A stretch of 64,000 bases of DNA from Microvirga makkahensis. GTDB taxonomy: Bacteria; Pseudomonadota; Alphaproteobacteria; Rhizobiales; Beijerinckiaceae. The stretch covers positions 310,001 through 374,000 of the forward strand of contig NZ_WURB01000004.1 in NCBI RefSeq assembly GCF_009830105.1, given 5' to 3'. Below the pieces are notes generated by a model. It saw only the letters and a list, made by a program, of their open reading frames with translations. It did no database searches and had not been told where the DNA came from. The translations under genes and the position numbers were made by a program. Below are positions 27,602 to 36,234 of this stretch, piece by piece (position 1 is the stretch's first letter; each line of letters starts with the position of its first letter).

Positions 27602-27892
27602 GTGCCGGAGACGAAACGAAAGATTGCGCTGCCGTGGTACAGTCGTGAGGATTATCCGGACATTCGCCGCATGATGACCGACCGCCACAACCTTGCTCCG
27701 ACCTACGAGCAATGGCTTGCCGCCGCCGAGAACAACGAGAGCGTCGGAAAGCAGGCGGGTCTGGATATCGAACGAATCCCGATCGAACCTTCCACTTTCG
27801 CCCGCTGGTGTGCCGCCGGAGGCCTGGAGCCGGACAGCACTGCGCGCATGCGCTATGTCGCGGAAATGCAGGGGAAAACAGCCAAGCCTTGA
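27602..27892 (+). CDS. Small conserved-looking hypothetical protein
   Basis: A 96-residue soluble protein starting at GTG 27602 with GGAAG seven bases upstream. Sequence features: KRKIALPWYSREDYPDIRRM near the start and PSTFARWCAAGGLEPDSTAR near the end; no membrane segment or known motif is seen. Proteins with this WYxREDY start are, in my recollection, found in other Hyphomicrobiales, without known function. Confidence 0.65.
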   Translation: MPETKRKIALPWYSREDYPDIRRMMTDRHNLAPTYEQWLAAAENNESVGKQAGLDIERIPIEPSTFARWCAAGGLEPDSTARMRYVAEMQGKTAKP

Positions 27893-27943
27893 AGTCTCTC
27901 ACCCCGTCTCTAGTTGCTCGGGCATAGAGGTGGAGATGAAGAC

Positions 27944-28999
27944 TTGTTGAACGATAAGGCATTGGACAACGACGCATCTGCCGCTTCCGCTGAAGCTGGC
28001 GCGGATGCCGCAAGCGGGGTGGCGTATCCTGCGGCAGCCATGATGCGGGCAGCCGTTCTCACCGGTCCGGGACAAATCGAGATCAGGAGGATCGGGCGCC
28101 CTGAGCCCGGTGCGGGACAGGTGCGCCTACGTCTGGAAGGGTGCGGCGTATGTGCATCCAATCTCACGCCCTGGGCCGGACCGGAATGGGTGCGGTTTCC
28201 CACCGAGCCGGGTGCTCTCGGACATGAGGCCTGGGGCATCGTGGACGCCATGGGCGACGGTGTCGAGGGATTGACGCTCGGCGACAGGGTCGCGGCTCTC
28301 ACGTACAAATCCTATGCGGAATACGATATCGCTGACGCCGACGCCGTGGTTCGACTGCCGGACAGCCTCGCAGATCAACCATTCCCTGGCGAGCCTCTCG
28401 GCTGTGCCATGAACATCTTCCGCCGCAGCGAAATCCAGGCCGGGCAGACGATCGCCATTATCGGGATCGGTTTTCTGGGCGCCATTCTCACCAGGCTCGC
28501 GACCGATGCGGGCGCGCGGGTGATCGCCATATCGCGGCGCCCCTTCTCGCTCGATCTTGCACGTCGGATGGGCGCCGCCGAGGTGATCCCGATGGAGGAT
28601 CATCATGCCATCATCGAGAGGGTGAAGGAACTGACCGGGGGGACGTTCTGCGACCGCGTGATCGAGGCCGTCGGCAAGCAATGGCCCCTCGACCTCGGCG
28701 GCGAACTCACCCGCGAGCGCGGCAGGCTTATCGTCGCCGGCTATCATCAGGATGGGCCCCGGCAGGTCAATATGTGGCTCTGGAACTGGCGCGGCATCGA
28801 TGTGATCAATGCTCACGAGCGTGATCCGAAAATCTATATGCAAGGTATTCGCGAGGCCATTGATGCCATAGCCTTAGGACGTCTCGATCCAAGATCGCTC
28901 TACACCCATTCCTATCCGCTGGAGCGTCTGGATGAGGCGCTCAACGCCACCCGTGACCGGCCCGACGGCTTCCTCAAGGCTCTGGTGACTTTCCAATGA
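27944..28999 (+). CDS. Medium-chain zinc-type dehydrogenase
   Basis: A medium-chain dehydrogenase/reductase, 351 aa from the TTG at 27944 (GGAG eight bases upstream); the family part begins at MMRAAVLTGPGQIEI, so a start at 28037 or 28040 without a clear ribosome site is the alternative. Catalytic-site residues appear as GCGVCASNL and GALGHEAWG; the four-cysteine structural zinc lobe is absent. The cofactor loop is IIGIGFLGAI. Its stop overlaps the start of the Gfo/Idh/MocA gene by four bases, so the two oxidoreductases probably act on one sugar or polyol. Confidence 0.82.
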   Translation: MLNDKALDNDASAASAEAGADAASGVAYPAAAMMRAAVLTGPGQIEIRRIGRPEPGAGQVRLRLEGCGVCASNLTPWAGPEWVRFPTEPGALGHEAWGIVDAMGDGVEGLTLGDRVAALTYKSYAEYDIADADAVVRLPDSLADQPFPGEPLGCAMNIFRRSEIQAGQTIAIIGIGFLGAILTRLATDAGARVIAISRRPFSLDLARRMGAAEVIPMEDHHAIIERVKELTGGTFCDRVIEAVGKQWPLDLGGELTRERGRLIVAGYHQDGPRQVNMWLWNWRGIDVINAHERDPKIYMQGIREAIDAIALGRLDPRSLYTHSYPLERLDEALNATRDRPDGFLKALVTFQ

Positions 29000-30024
29000 T
29001 CCCGCAGGCTTTGATCAGAACATCCATGGGAGCCGCTCCCGCCCGTCCACGCCTCGGATTTCTCGGCGTGGGCTGGATCGGCCGGCACCGCATGCAGGCG
29101 ATCCTCGGAACGGACACAGTCGAGGCGGCCGCCATCGCCGACCCTTCACCCGAGATGGCTGCGGAAGCAGGAAAGCTCGCGCCGGAGGCGAAGCTGGTCT
29201 CAACGCTGGATGATATCCTCGATCTCGGTGTCGATGGCGTGGTAATCGCGACACCCAGCGCCATGCATGCGGAGCAGTCGATTCAGGCGCTCGAACGCGG
29301 TGTTGCCGTGTTCTGCCAGAAGCCTCTAGGGCGTAACGTGGCGGAGGTGAGGGCGGCCGTGGACGCTGCCCGGCGAGCCGACCGGCTGCTGTGCGTCGAT
29401 CTTTCCTATCGCTTCACGGAAGGCATGCGCCGCATCCGCGAGGTCGTGGCCTCCGGCGAGCTGGGGCACATCTATGCGGTCGATCTCGTATTCCACAACG
29501 CTTATGGGCCGGACAAGCCCTGGTTCTACGACCCCGCGCTCTCCGGCGGAGGATGCGTCATGGATCTCGGTGTCCATCTGGTCGATTTGGCCCTGTGGAC
29601 GCTTGGCAATCCCGGCATCGGCTCGGTTTCCGGAAAGCTCTTTGCGGCCGGCAAGCCGCTTACGGACAGCGCCTCTCACGTGGAGGATTATGCGGTCGCG
29701 ACCGTAGAGCTCGACACAGGTGCGGTGGTTCAGCTTGCCTGCTCCTGGAGGCTCCAGGCCGGCTGCGATGCCGTCATCTCTGCAACGTTCTACGGAACAC
29801 AGGGCGGCGTATCGCTGCGCAATGTCAACGGCTCGTTCTATGATTTCACGGCCGAGCGGTACCGGGGCACGTCGCAGGAAACGCTCACCACGCCGCCTGA
29901 CGAATGGGGCGGGCGTGCCGCGGCCGATTGGGCGTCCCGTCTCGCGGCTGGGGAGCGCTTCGATCCCGCTGCGGACGAACTCGTCACGGTCGCTCGGGTG
30001 CTCGACCGGATCTACGGCAGATAG
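28996..30024 (+). CDS. Gfo/Idh/MocA-family oxidoreductase
   Basis: A 342-residue NAD(P)-dependent dehydrogenase of the glucose-fructose oxidoreductase / inositol dehydrogenase family. The Rossmann motif GFLGVGWIGRHRM is near residue 21, the conserved lysine lies in VFCQKPLGRN, and the C-terminal half has GGGCVMDLGVHLVDLALW, the family dimer/active-site helix. Substrate is unknown; co-translation with the upstream MDR dehydrogenase suggests a two-step sugar or cyclitol oxidation. This is notable because the inositol phosphate synthase locus lies 6 kb away, but a link is only a guess. Confidence 0.88.
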   Translation: MIPQALIRTSMGAAPARPRLGFLGVGWIGRHRMQAILGTDTVEAAAIADPSPEMAAEAGKLAPEAKLVSTLDDILDLGVDGVVIATPSAMHAEQSIQALERGVAVFCQKPLGRNVAEVRAAVDAARRADRLLCVDLSYRFTEGMRRIREVVASGELGHIYAVDLVFHNAYGPDKPWFYDPALSGGGCVMDLGVHLVDLALWTLGNPGIGSVSGKLFAAGKPLTDSASHVEDYAVATVELDTGAVVQLACSWRLQAGCDAVISATFYGTQGGVSLRNVNGSFYDFTAERYRGTSQETLTTPPDEWGGRAAADWASRLAAGERFDPAADELVTVARVLDRIYGR

Positions 30025-30115
30025 CCTGAGATCAGGGAGCGGTCATAAAAAAATGGCGGCTGAGAGATCGGCCGCCTTTCCTTTGGCCTGCATCTCCCTG
30101 GTGCAAGGCTTCTTG

Positions 30116-30227
30116 GCGCATCGTGCGTATAAAGTGGACCCGGTTTTGCGCATTGAGAGATGCTCTCGCCCAAGGAGAAAGCATCGGATCGATCTCGAAA
30201 GTGGATTCCACTTTTCTCATCCGATGC
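30116..30227. repeat. Dispersed palindromic repeat, copy B (two units)
   Basis: The first unit starts GCGCATCGTGCG (30116) with core AAAGTGGACCCGGTTTT. The second (30181-30227) has perfect arms GCATCGGA / TCCGATGC and a palindromic core AAAGTGGATTCCACTTT. Cores resemble the copy at 48232. It fills the space between two convergent genes (stops at 30024 and 30295), a usual site for such elements, and may end transcription from both sides. Confidence 0.75.
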
Positions 30228-30294
30228 TCGAGGGGCGAGGAACGCCTTCGGGTTGCGATGGAAGGAGTGCGCTGCTTGGCCCTTCAAGACCCAA

Positions 30295-31602
30295 TCACGC
30301 CTGTATCCACCCCAACGTCATCTGCTTGTCGCCAGCGTTCGCCGTGAATTTTTCCTTGAACCAGGCAAGTCCAGCCCGGCCTCCGGTATCGCCGGCGTTA
30401 ATCCATTGCCGGTCAGGGTAAAGCCTGGATAGTTCATGGTAGGTATAGGGAGACACATTATACTCATTGTCGCCTTTACCGTACAAAAATGCCACCCAGG
30501 ACATGCCGAGGTGGCTGGCGACGCCGTAGCCGATCACGTCATCATCCAACATCACCGCTAGATGCCGCACACCCAAGGGCTCCAGCATAGCCAGATTTTC
30601 CAAGGTCCAGAGTGTACGGGCTCGAAAAAGCAGGGACTTCCCTTTTGCTTTCATGCCTGCATACCATCGGGCATTGCATGCCAGCACGAGATCCAGATTC
30701 GCCGCATCGATCGGCTCCACATGCGCGCCCGCTCTCAGGAGCTTGTTGATCTGCCGGCGGTATTCCTTCAGCGTCGACCCGCTCATTCTCGAGAGGGTTT
30801 CGCGGAGCCAAACGAACTCGCGCTGGCTCTTGGTGACGGCGACGCTGTTCCGCCAAGCTCCGGGATGCTGTTCAGGAACATACCCCAACCGACCGCCGGA
30901 TGGGAGTGCTGCGGCCTCCCGTTTCAGCACATGCTCGTATTCCTCCCAATCCGACACCAAGGGCAGGATCTTGGTCGCCTTGCGCAGGCGAAGGAGGATG
31001 CAGTCCCGCTTGACCTCTTCCGAGGCGCCATGGGCGAAATCCTGTGCCAGTGTCAGCAGGTTCAAGTAGTGTCCGCAAACCCCTAGCGATTCCAGGTTCC
31101 GGCCCCACTCGGCGGCCCGGGTGAAGGTCTCCCGTTCGAGCCAGGAGCGCTCCATCGGCGGCAGCCCCGACGTCTCCGGCTTCGGCAACCGCGCCAGCCG
31201 CTCCCGCGCGCGGGCATGGTCCGGCTGATCCATGAGGATGGCACGATAAAGCTGCTCTGCCTCCCGAAAGCGCAGCAGCTTGCGTAATTGCGCGGCCGCT
31301 TTGAGTTTCAGGTCCGTTCGGGAAGGCTTGGCCAACAGGGCAGCCCGGTAGTATCTCAGAGCCAGTCGCGGCTTGCCGCGCGCTCGGGCGACGTGACCGA
31401 GGCCGACAAGCGCCCGCACCAGTCCGGGTTGCTCCTCAAGCAGGTTCAGATACTGGACTTCCGCCTCGTCCAAGCGAGCCAGCGCGCGAAGTTTCCGTGC
31501 CGACTCCAGCTCCAGGTGCCTTCGGCGGGGCTCGGCTGCCGTGGCGCCCTGGATATCGGTGTCCGTTGCAGGAAGCTTCATCTGAGCAGATTGTGGCATC
31601 AA
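30295..31602 (-). CDS. TPR protein with C-terminal acyltransferase-like domain
   Basis: A 435-residue protein. Residues about 30-145 contain TPR-like helix pairs (ARLDEAEVQYLNLLEEQPG, ARGKPRLALRYYRAALLAKP, FREAEQLYRAILMDQPDHAR). Residues about 230-430 resemble a GNAT/FemX-like acyltransferase: LKEYRRQINKLLRAGAHVE, LACNARWYAGMKAKGKSLLF, VIGYGVASHLG and AGLAWFKEKFTAN. It may aminoacylate or acylate a cell-surface molecule and sits beside the glycan locus on its leftward strand, but 390 bases separate them. Function is inferred from fold resemblance only. Confidence 0.65.
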   Translation of the reverse strand: MMPQSAQMKLPATDTDIQGATAAEPRRRHLELESARKLRALARLDEAEVQYLNLLEEQPGLVRALVGLGHVARARGKPRLALRYYRAALLAKPSRTDLKLKAAAQLRKLLRFREAEQLYRAILMDQPDHARARERLARLPKPETSGLPPMERSWLERETFTRAAEWGRNLESLGVCGHYLNLLTLAQDFAHGASEEVKRDCILLRLRKATKILPLVSDWEEYEHVLKREAAALPSGGRLGYVPEQHPGAWRNSVAVTKSQREFVWLRETLSRMSGSTLKEYRRQINKLLRAGAHVEPIDAANLDLVLACNARWYAGMKAKGKSLLFRARTLWTLENLAMLEPLGVRHLAVMLDDDVIGYGVASHLGMSWVAFLYGKGDNEYNVSPYTYHELSRLYPDRQWINAGDTGGRAGLAWFKEKFTANAGDKQMTLGWIQA

Positions 31603-31989
31603 TGGCTGCCTCCACCGACAGCTTAGAAAGGTATCGTTCTTGCCGTGCGTTCATGCTGCGGTGCGGAGCAATATCGTGTTGGAGATATTTATGGATATGG
31701 CTCTTATTGAGTGAAAAGCAGCTCTTGAGCTTTACCTCTCTGGTGGGGTGATTTAGTGCATCCATACATTGGTAGATTAGGCAGGCCGGTTTCTTGTCGG
31801 CTCTCCAGTATGGACCAGAATGAATTCTGGATGCGGCTCGGCACATCTTGCTGTTGAAGGCTCAGGTTCGCGCCGAGCGCAACCGCTCCAGACGAGGACG
31901 ATCGCGCTCGACCAAACGTGCACTGAGGCTCAGGTGATCGCCTGCGGGCCGCGCATCAGGATGTGCATGATGCGCTAGACGAAGAATTC
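31603..31989. other. AT-rich intergenic region
   Basis: 387 bases between the glycosidase stop and the TPR-acyltransferase start, notably A+T rich at 31660-31770. It should hold the promoter of the leftward TPR gene. Apart from the hairpin at 31951-31975 no feature was recognised, and no reading frame here has convincing codon use or protein motifs. Confidence 0.5.
31951..31975 (-). terminator. Hairpin after the leftward glycan operon, related to the dispersed repeat
   Basis: GCGCATCA (31951-31958) pairs with TGATGCGC (31968-31975) around a 9-base loop, 15 bases after the stop codon of the glycosidase gene. The arms match the outer part of the dispersed repeat family. It is placed to end the six-gene leftward transcript. 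Confidence 0.5.
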
Positions 31990-32922
31990 TCAGAGAGCTT
32001 CGAGCACCTCTTTCTCGGCCGAGCCTGCGCTCGTATGGGGAGCGTAGCGCCGGATCATGCTGGCGCAGAATTCCGCGAACTCTTCCTTCACCTGCGGGGG
32101 GCTGGTGTGGTGCGGCGCGATTCCGCGATGTTCCGGCGTGAAACAGAAGGTGACCGTGACATCGAAATCCGAGAGCGCCTCCATCTGGCGGTCGAACCAG
32201 TCGAGCGCGTTCGGGCGGAAGCTGTCTGCCCAGGAAAGGCCTGTGCGAAGATATTTCACGCCAAGGCGCTTCATCCACGCGACCGCGTCGTCGAGGCGGT
32301 GGTCTTCGAAGTGGAACCACTGGCAAAGTCCCATCTCAGCGGCGTATTTCTCATATTCCTTGAGAGCGGGCTTCGGCGTGCCGTCCTCACGCAAGAGGCC
32401 CATATAGAAATGCCGGTAATAGGACGAGCCTTCCGCCTCCCGATGGCGCGTGGTGGCTTCCCACGCACGGGGCAGATCACAGAGGCTATACCAGTGGATC
32501 TTCGGAACTTGCCCGATGAGGAGTTCTGCCGTGCGGTTCAGGCCCCAGACCTGCACCTCTTCCGCACCGAATGTCGAGATGCCCACCTCCGTTACCCAGA
32601 TCGGCTTATCGGTGACGGCGCGAATCTCGTCGATCTTCGCTGGCCATTCATGAATTTGCCACAAGTTCCAATCGAGCGGGAAGCCGTGGACCGCGACCAC
32701 GTCGACGTGGTCGAGAACGCCGCGCTCTTTCAGATTGCTGATGAAGCCCGGGTCGATGGGCGACATGCCTCCGAGAACACGTGGCAGATCGGGGTTAGCC
32801 TCCTTGATTGCCTGCCCGGCGGCAATCGCCATCTCGGAGAAGAGCCGCCAATCCGGATCGATCTCCGGATCCCAATGGGACTTGTTGTTAGGCTCATTCC
32901 AGATCATTGCAGCTTCGATCAT
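31990..32922 (-). CDS. Clan GH-A glycosidase (beta-xylosidase-like) with permuted barrel order
   Basis: A 310-residue glycoside hydrolase. The acid/base is Glu10 in IWNEPNNKSHW, the nucleophile is Glu112 in IWVTEVGIS, and IHWYSLCDLP then GLLREDGTPKPAL mark the end of a GH-A barrel by about residue 190. The remaining 110 residues (RLDDAVAWMKRLGVKYLRTG, DVTVTFCFTPEH, EEFAEFCASMIRRYA) look like strands 1-3, which normally precede the NEP motif. So the barrel seems circularly permuted. There is no signal peptide. The start has GGGGAG upstream and overlaps the methyltransferase stop (ATGA). It could trim or remodel the glycan made by this locus. Confidence 0.8.
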   Translation of the reverse strand: MIEAAMIWNEPNNKSHWDPEIDPDWRLFSEMAIAAGQAIKEANPDLPRVLGGMSPIDPGFISNLKERGVLDHVDVVAVHGFPLDWNLWQIHEWPAKIDEIRAVTDKPIWVTEVGISTFGAEEVQVWGLNRTAELLIGQVPKIHWYSLCDLPRAWEATTRHREAEGSSYYRHFYMGLLREDGTPKPALKEYEKYAAEMGLCQWFHFEDHRLDDAVAWMKRLGVKYLRTGLSWADSFRPNALDWFDRQMEALSDFDVTVTFCFTPEHRGIAPHHTSPPQVKEEFAEFCASMIRRYAPHTSAGSAEKEVLEAL

Positions 32923-33692
32923 GCGGTTCTCCCCTGAGCCGGATAGACCGCTCCCGCTCCGGGCGGGGCGTCGACACGGCGGCAAATGTAAACTTCGGCT
33001 TCCGGATGCTTGACGATCTCGAAACCGGCGCTGCGGAGCATGGCTTCCACGCAGGCGGCGTTCGGCGCCCACCAGTTGGTCGGATCGTCCGCGTAGCGGT
33101 GCTCGATGAAGTGCATCTTCGGATAGCGCGGATCGTCGAAATGGTCGGTCTGCCAGAAGGTGTAGTTCTCCTCCACCGGCATCGTCTCGCTCGATCCGCG
33201 CTGCATGGATTGGAACACCAGAACGTCCCTGGCCACGTGCTCGTGGATCAGGTCGAGGGCGAGGAGCGGATGGCGCAGATGGTAGAGAACGCCCATGAAG
33301 ATCACGACGTCGAATCTCTCGCCAAGCTGACCGAGATCGTAGACCGAGAGCTTGCGGAATTCGATGTCGTAACCCATCACCTCGGCCGCGAAGCGGGCCT
33401 GTGCGAGGTAAGCATCGTCGAAATCGACCCCGAGCACGCGTTCGGCGCCGCGCTTCTTCATCTCGATCGAGTAGAAGCCGCCGTTGCAGCCGATGTCGAG
33501 CACGCTCTTGCCCGTCAGATCCTGCGGGATCGCATCGGAGAAATTCTTCCACTTGATGGCCGGGTAATTGCCGAGGAAGTGATTGGGAGCCGTCCACACG
33601 CCTTCCCTGATTTCCATGTTGTGGAACCAGGGTCCGAGAGCTTCGGCCCTTCTTTTGATCTCGTCGGGAGACATGGGGTCCATGGCATTCAT
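32919..33692 (-). CDS. SAM-dependent methyltransferase, TIGR04290 type
   Basis: A 257-residue class I methyltransferase. The SAM-binding motif is VLDIGCNGGFYSIEMKKRGA (about residue 64), followed by GVDFD and FDVVIFMGVLYHLRHP. ALGPWFHNMEIREGVWTAP at the start and FWQTDHFDDPRYPKMHFIEH in the middle match the TIGR04290 family, known from polysaccharide-type clusters in this order. It probably O-methylates a sugar of the glycan. The stop overlaps the glycosidase start; the nucleotidyltransferase lies 7 bases upstream in the same operon. Confidence 0.85.
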   Translation of the reverse strand: MNAMDPMSPDEIKRRAEALGPWFHNMEIREGVWTAPNHFLGNYPAIKWKNFSDAIPQDLTGKSVLDIGCNGGFYSIEMKKRGAERVLGVDFDDAYLAQARFAAEVMGYDIEFRKLSVYDLGQLGERFDVVIFMGVLYHLRHPLLALDLIHEHVARDVLVFQSMQRGSSETMPVEENYTFWQTDHFDDPRYPKMHFIEHRYADDPTNWWAPNAACVEAMLRSAGFEIVKHPEAEVYICRRVDAPPGAGAVYPAQGRTA

Positions 33693-33699
33693 CGGGTAA

Positions 33700-34512
33700 C
33701 TACTCCCTGCTCAAATCATGGAGGCCGCGTGGCAAGCGCCCGGCAGGCCAGCCGAGGGCAACGCGTGCGCCGGTGATCGTGTCGTGTTGCGCGGCTTCGC
33801 TCAGGAGGCCGATGGCCGAGCGGTAGCCGTGAAGCGTTCCGACATCCACATAGGACTCTCCCGCCTTGACGCCGAGAGCCTGTCCCCCTTGCGTGAGATA
33901 GGCATTGACGAGAGTGCCGAAGTACTCGTCCTGACGATCGCGGGAGAGCCAGAGCTTTCGCAACGCTTCGAGAATATGGCCGGGCATCTTGAAGGCGCCC
34001 CAGATCCACCTTGACGAGGCATCTTCCCGCTTCACCTGAATTTCCTGAACCTGCATGGCATCGTCGAGCACGACGGCGTCGAAGACCTGCGGATTGTCGA
34101 CGGGAAAGAGAAGGAAGGAGAGCGTGCCGTCGGGAAGCTCCGCCAGTGCCTTCTCGGGAAACCAAACGGTATCAGGAAGCCCGACGATCACGCTCTCATC
34201 GGGAGGGATGAGGGGGGCAGCCTGGAAGATCGCGTCGCACAATCCGCTCGCCTTCGGCTGGACCACATAGGCGATGGAGGCGCTGCCATAGCTTGCGCCG
34301 TAATACTCCATAATGTCGGACTTGCCCGGTGAGATTACGAAGCAGATCTTGTCGGCCCCACCGTGGATCATGCGCTCCACGAGGTATTCGCTCACAGCGC
34401 ACGGCCGCTCGACGCCATTGTCGAGGCGGCTTCCGACAGGCAGGAGCTCCTTCGAGAAGGCCAATGGCTGAATGCGGCTCCCGAGCCCGGCTGCGGGTAT
34501 GATGCCCCACAT
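33700..34512 (-). CDS. Sugar-1-phosphate nucleotidyltransferase
   Basis: A 270-residue nucleotidyltransferase of the RmlA/GlmU-like superfamily. The signature IIPAAGLGSRIQPLAFSKEL begins at residue 4, with the catalytic-type lysine in SKELLPVG; IVGLPDTVWFP is the metal-binding loop and RWIWGAFKMP the sugar-binding stretch. It makes an NDP-sugar donor for the neighbouring glycosyltransferases; which nucleotide and sugar is not readable. It sits 3 bases downstream of the CgeB-like gene in the leftward operon. Confidence 0.85.
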   Translation of the reverse strand: MWGIIPAAGLGSRIQPLAFSKELLPVGSRLDNGVERPCAVSEYLVERMIHGGADKICFVISPGKSDIMEYYGASYGSASIAYVVQPKASGLCDAIFQAAPLIPPDESVIVGLPDTVWFPEKALAELPDGTLSFLLFPVDNPQVFDAVVLDDAMQVQEIQVKREDASSRWIWGAFKMPGHILEALRKLWLSRDRQDEYFGTLVNAYLTQGGQALGVKAGESYVDVGTLHGYRSAIGLLSEAAQHDTITGARVALGWPAGRLPRGLHDLSRE

Positions 34513-34515
34513 GGT

Positions 34516-35625
34516 TCACGTCTCCATCATGGCCGTGGATCGTCCCAGCGCGGACGGTGCCGAGTGAACACTCGCAAGGAGAGCCTCGAGTTCTCTGGCG
34601 CGATGCTCGGACGTATGCTCAGCCAGCGTCCGCTCCCGGCTGGCGCGAGCAATGCGGTCCAGCTCCGCATCGGACAAATCGAGCGCCGCGACGGCATCCT
34701 CGGTCGTTTCGGCAATAAGGATTTCACTGCCCGGATCGAAGAAGCTGTCGAGTCCCTCCCAATCGTCGGAGAGGATAGGAACGCCGCAGGCCGATGCCTC
34801 GAAGAGGCGTCCGGATGGACACCAACCCATCTCCGCCATGGCTTGACGCGTTACGTTGAGGGTCAGGCGCGAGGACGAGAAGAAGGCGGGATGTTCCGCG
34901 GGCGGCAGATGCCGGGCGAAATGAATGTTGGCCCGCCAAGGGAAATCGTCCGGATATTGCGCGCCGCCGATCAGGAAACGCCGTGCGGGACGAAGGCCCG
35001 CCGGATCGATGAGGAGTTTCCGGAGAGCTGTCTGCCGATCGGCGGCATAGGTCCCGAGATAGGAGAGATCGCACATGTAGCGTGCCACGGGCGCTACAGG
35101 ATGGTGGACGTTCGGATCGACGTGTCCGTACAAGGGAGCGACGCGCTGTGCGCCAAGCACCGTTTGCAGCATCTCGAGGGCGCCGCCACCCGTGTAGCTG
35201 AGAACGAGGTCGAACTCCCCCAGGCCGCGTGGGCCGATATAGGTGAGCGTTTCCCTGGCCTGGAGCTTGGACAGGGTGACCGGTGTATCGAGATCGTAGA
35301 ACGTGCGAACGACTCCTGGTGTATCGAGCACGAGTTCCGTCGCTTCCAGCCCATCCGGGCAATAGGACGTCACCATTGCCGCGTCGGCGCCGGATAGTTC
35401 CGATCTCGCCCGCTGCTTCACCGCGTCCCATGTGTCGTAGAGGACCAGATTCCCGTTCGGAACCTCGAAGACATCCCTGTTGGCGGAGTAATAGGGCGCA
35501 TCCTTCTCGAAGAAGACAACCCGATGCCCTTGGCGGGCGAGAGCCCGGCACAATCCACGCCAGAGCGTGGCGTGGCCGTTGCCCCAGGACGACGAGATCG
35601 TGAGCCCGAATACGACAAGCTTCAT
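34516..35625 (-). CDS. CgeB-like glycosyltransferase (copy 1)
   Basis: A 369-residue soluble GT-B-fold glycosyltransferase of the CgeB/DUF3880 group. The N-terminal signature is GLTISSSWGNGHATLWRGL, with FYDLDTPVTLSKL near 120 and a donor-binding C-terminal half SGRLFEASACGVPILSDDWEGL. It is closely similar in layout to the protein at 43373. The start at 35625 (GAGGTGAT upstream) overlaps the histidine phosphatase stop; an upstream in-frame ATG is inside that gene. It transfers an unknown sugar. Confidence 0.85.
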   Translation of the reverse strand: MKLVVFGLTISSSWGNGHATLWRGLCRALARQGHRVVFFEKDAPYYSANRDVFEVPNGNLVLYDTWDAVKQRARSELSGADAAMVTSYCPDGLEATELVLDTPGVVRTFYDLDTPVTLSKLQARETLTYIGPRGLGEFDLVLSYTGGGALEMLQTVLGAQRVAPLYGHVDPNVHHPVAPVARYMCDLSYLGTYAADRQTALRKLLIDPAGLRPARRFLIGGAQYPDDFPWRANIHFARHLPPAEHPAFFSSSRLTLNVTRQAMAEMGWCPSGRLFEASACGVPILSDDWEGLDSFFDPGSEILIAETTEDAVAALDLSDAELDRIARASRERTLAEHTSEHRARELEALLASVHSAPSALGRSTAMMET

Positions 35626-36221
35626 GGGGCTATCACCTCGTTCATCCGAAGAATCTTGGAGCCCCAATCGCCGACGACGAGCGTGCTGATGGAAGCGGGC
35701 GAGACTTCAAGCCGCGTATAGGCATCGATCGGCATGCCGAGATGATAGAGGAGGGCTGCCTTGATCACGTCGCTGTGGCTGACGAGAACGACGGAGCGCC
35801 CGCCATGGAGTCTTCGTTGCCGCTCCATGGCGCGGACGATGCGCGCCTGCGCCTCCAGCATCGTCTCGCCGCCCGGCGGGCGGCTCGTGCTGCGGCTGCA
35901 GTTCCAGGTCGACCATTGCCGGTCGTCCGTTAGCATGTCGAAGCTCTTGCCCGTCCAGCCGCCAAAGTCGATTTCGGTAATGTCGTCGCAGATCTCAGGG
36001 GCGCTGCCGATCTGTGCCGCGATGGGCTCGGCCGTCTCGACAGCTCTTTCGAGCGGACTCGTCTGGACGCTGGCCACGCTCTCGCCCGCCAAACGCTGTG
36101 CCAGCGCCCGCGCCTGCGCTTTGCCAAAGTCGCCGAGCCCGACACCCGGCATGCGCCCGCAGAGCACCGTTCCCACCCGGTCATGGGCCGCATGACGCAC
36201 GAGGAAGAAGGTGGTGGTCAC
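35622..36221 (-). CDS. Histidine phosphatase (phosphoglycerate-mutase-like)
   Basis: A 199-residue histidine phosphatase. The phosphohistidine motif is LVRHAAHD (RHA in place of RHG), the conserved Arg lies in TSPLERAVETA, Glu in ITEIDFGGWTG, and the second His in LVSHSDVI. The start is GTG at 36221 with GAGGAGG upstream, which overlaps the end of the inositol-phosphate synthase gene by context. In this operon it could dephosphorylate inositol phosphate or a glycosylated inositol phosphate, as the phosphatase step does in mycothiol synthesis. That role is an inference. Confidence 0.85.
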   Translation of the reverse strand: MTTTFFLVRHAAHDRVGTVLCGRMPGVGLGDFGKAQARALAQRLAGESVASVQTSPLERAVETAEPIAAQIGSAPEICDDITEIDFGGWTGKSFDMLTDDRQWSTWNCSRSTSRPPGGETMLEAQARIVRAMERQRRLHGGRSVVLVSHSDVIKAALLYHLGMPIDAYTRLEVSPASISTLVVGDWGSKILRMNEVIAP

Positions 36222-36234
36222 GCTCGACGCCTCC

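Noticed and set aside
30116..30227. The repeated palindromes were considered as a CRISPR array or IS ends.
   Set aside because: There are only two unequal units, no regular spacers, no cas genes and no transposase nearby. They fit a dispersed palindromic element.
31862..32326. A second leftward reading frame across the end of the glycosidase gene, considered as a frameshifted continuation of the enzyme.
   Set aside because: It is Arg/Pro-rich with no glycosidase motifs and looks like an out-of-frame shadow in high-GC DNA.
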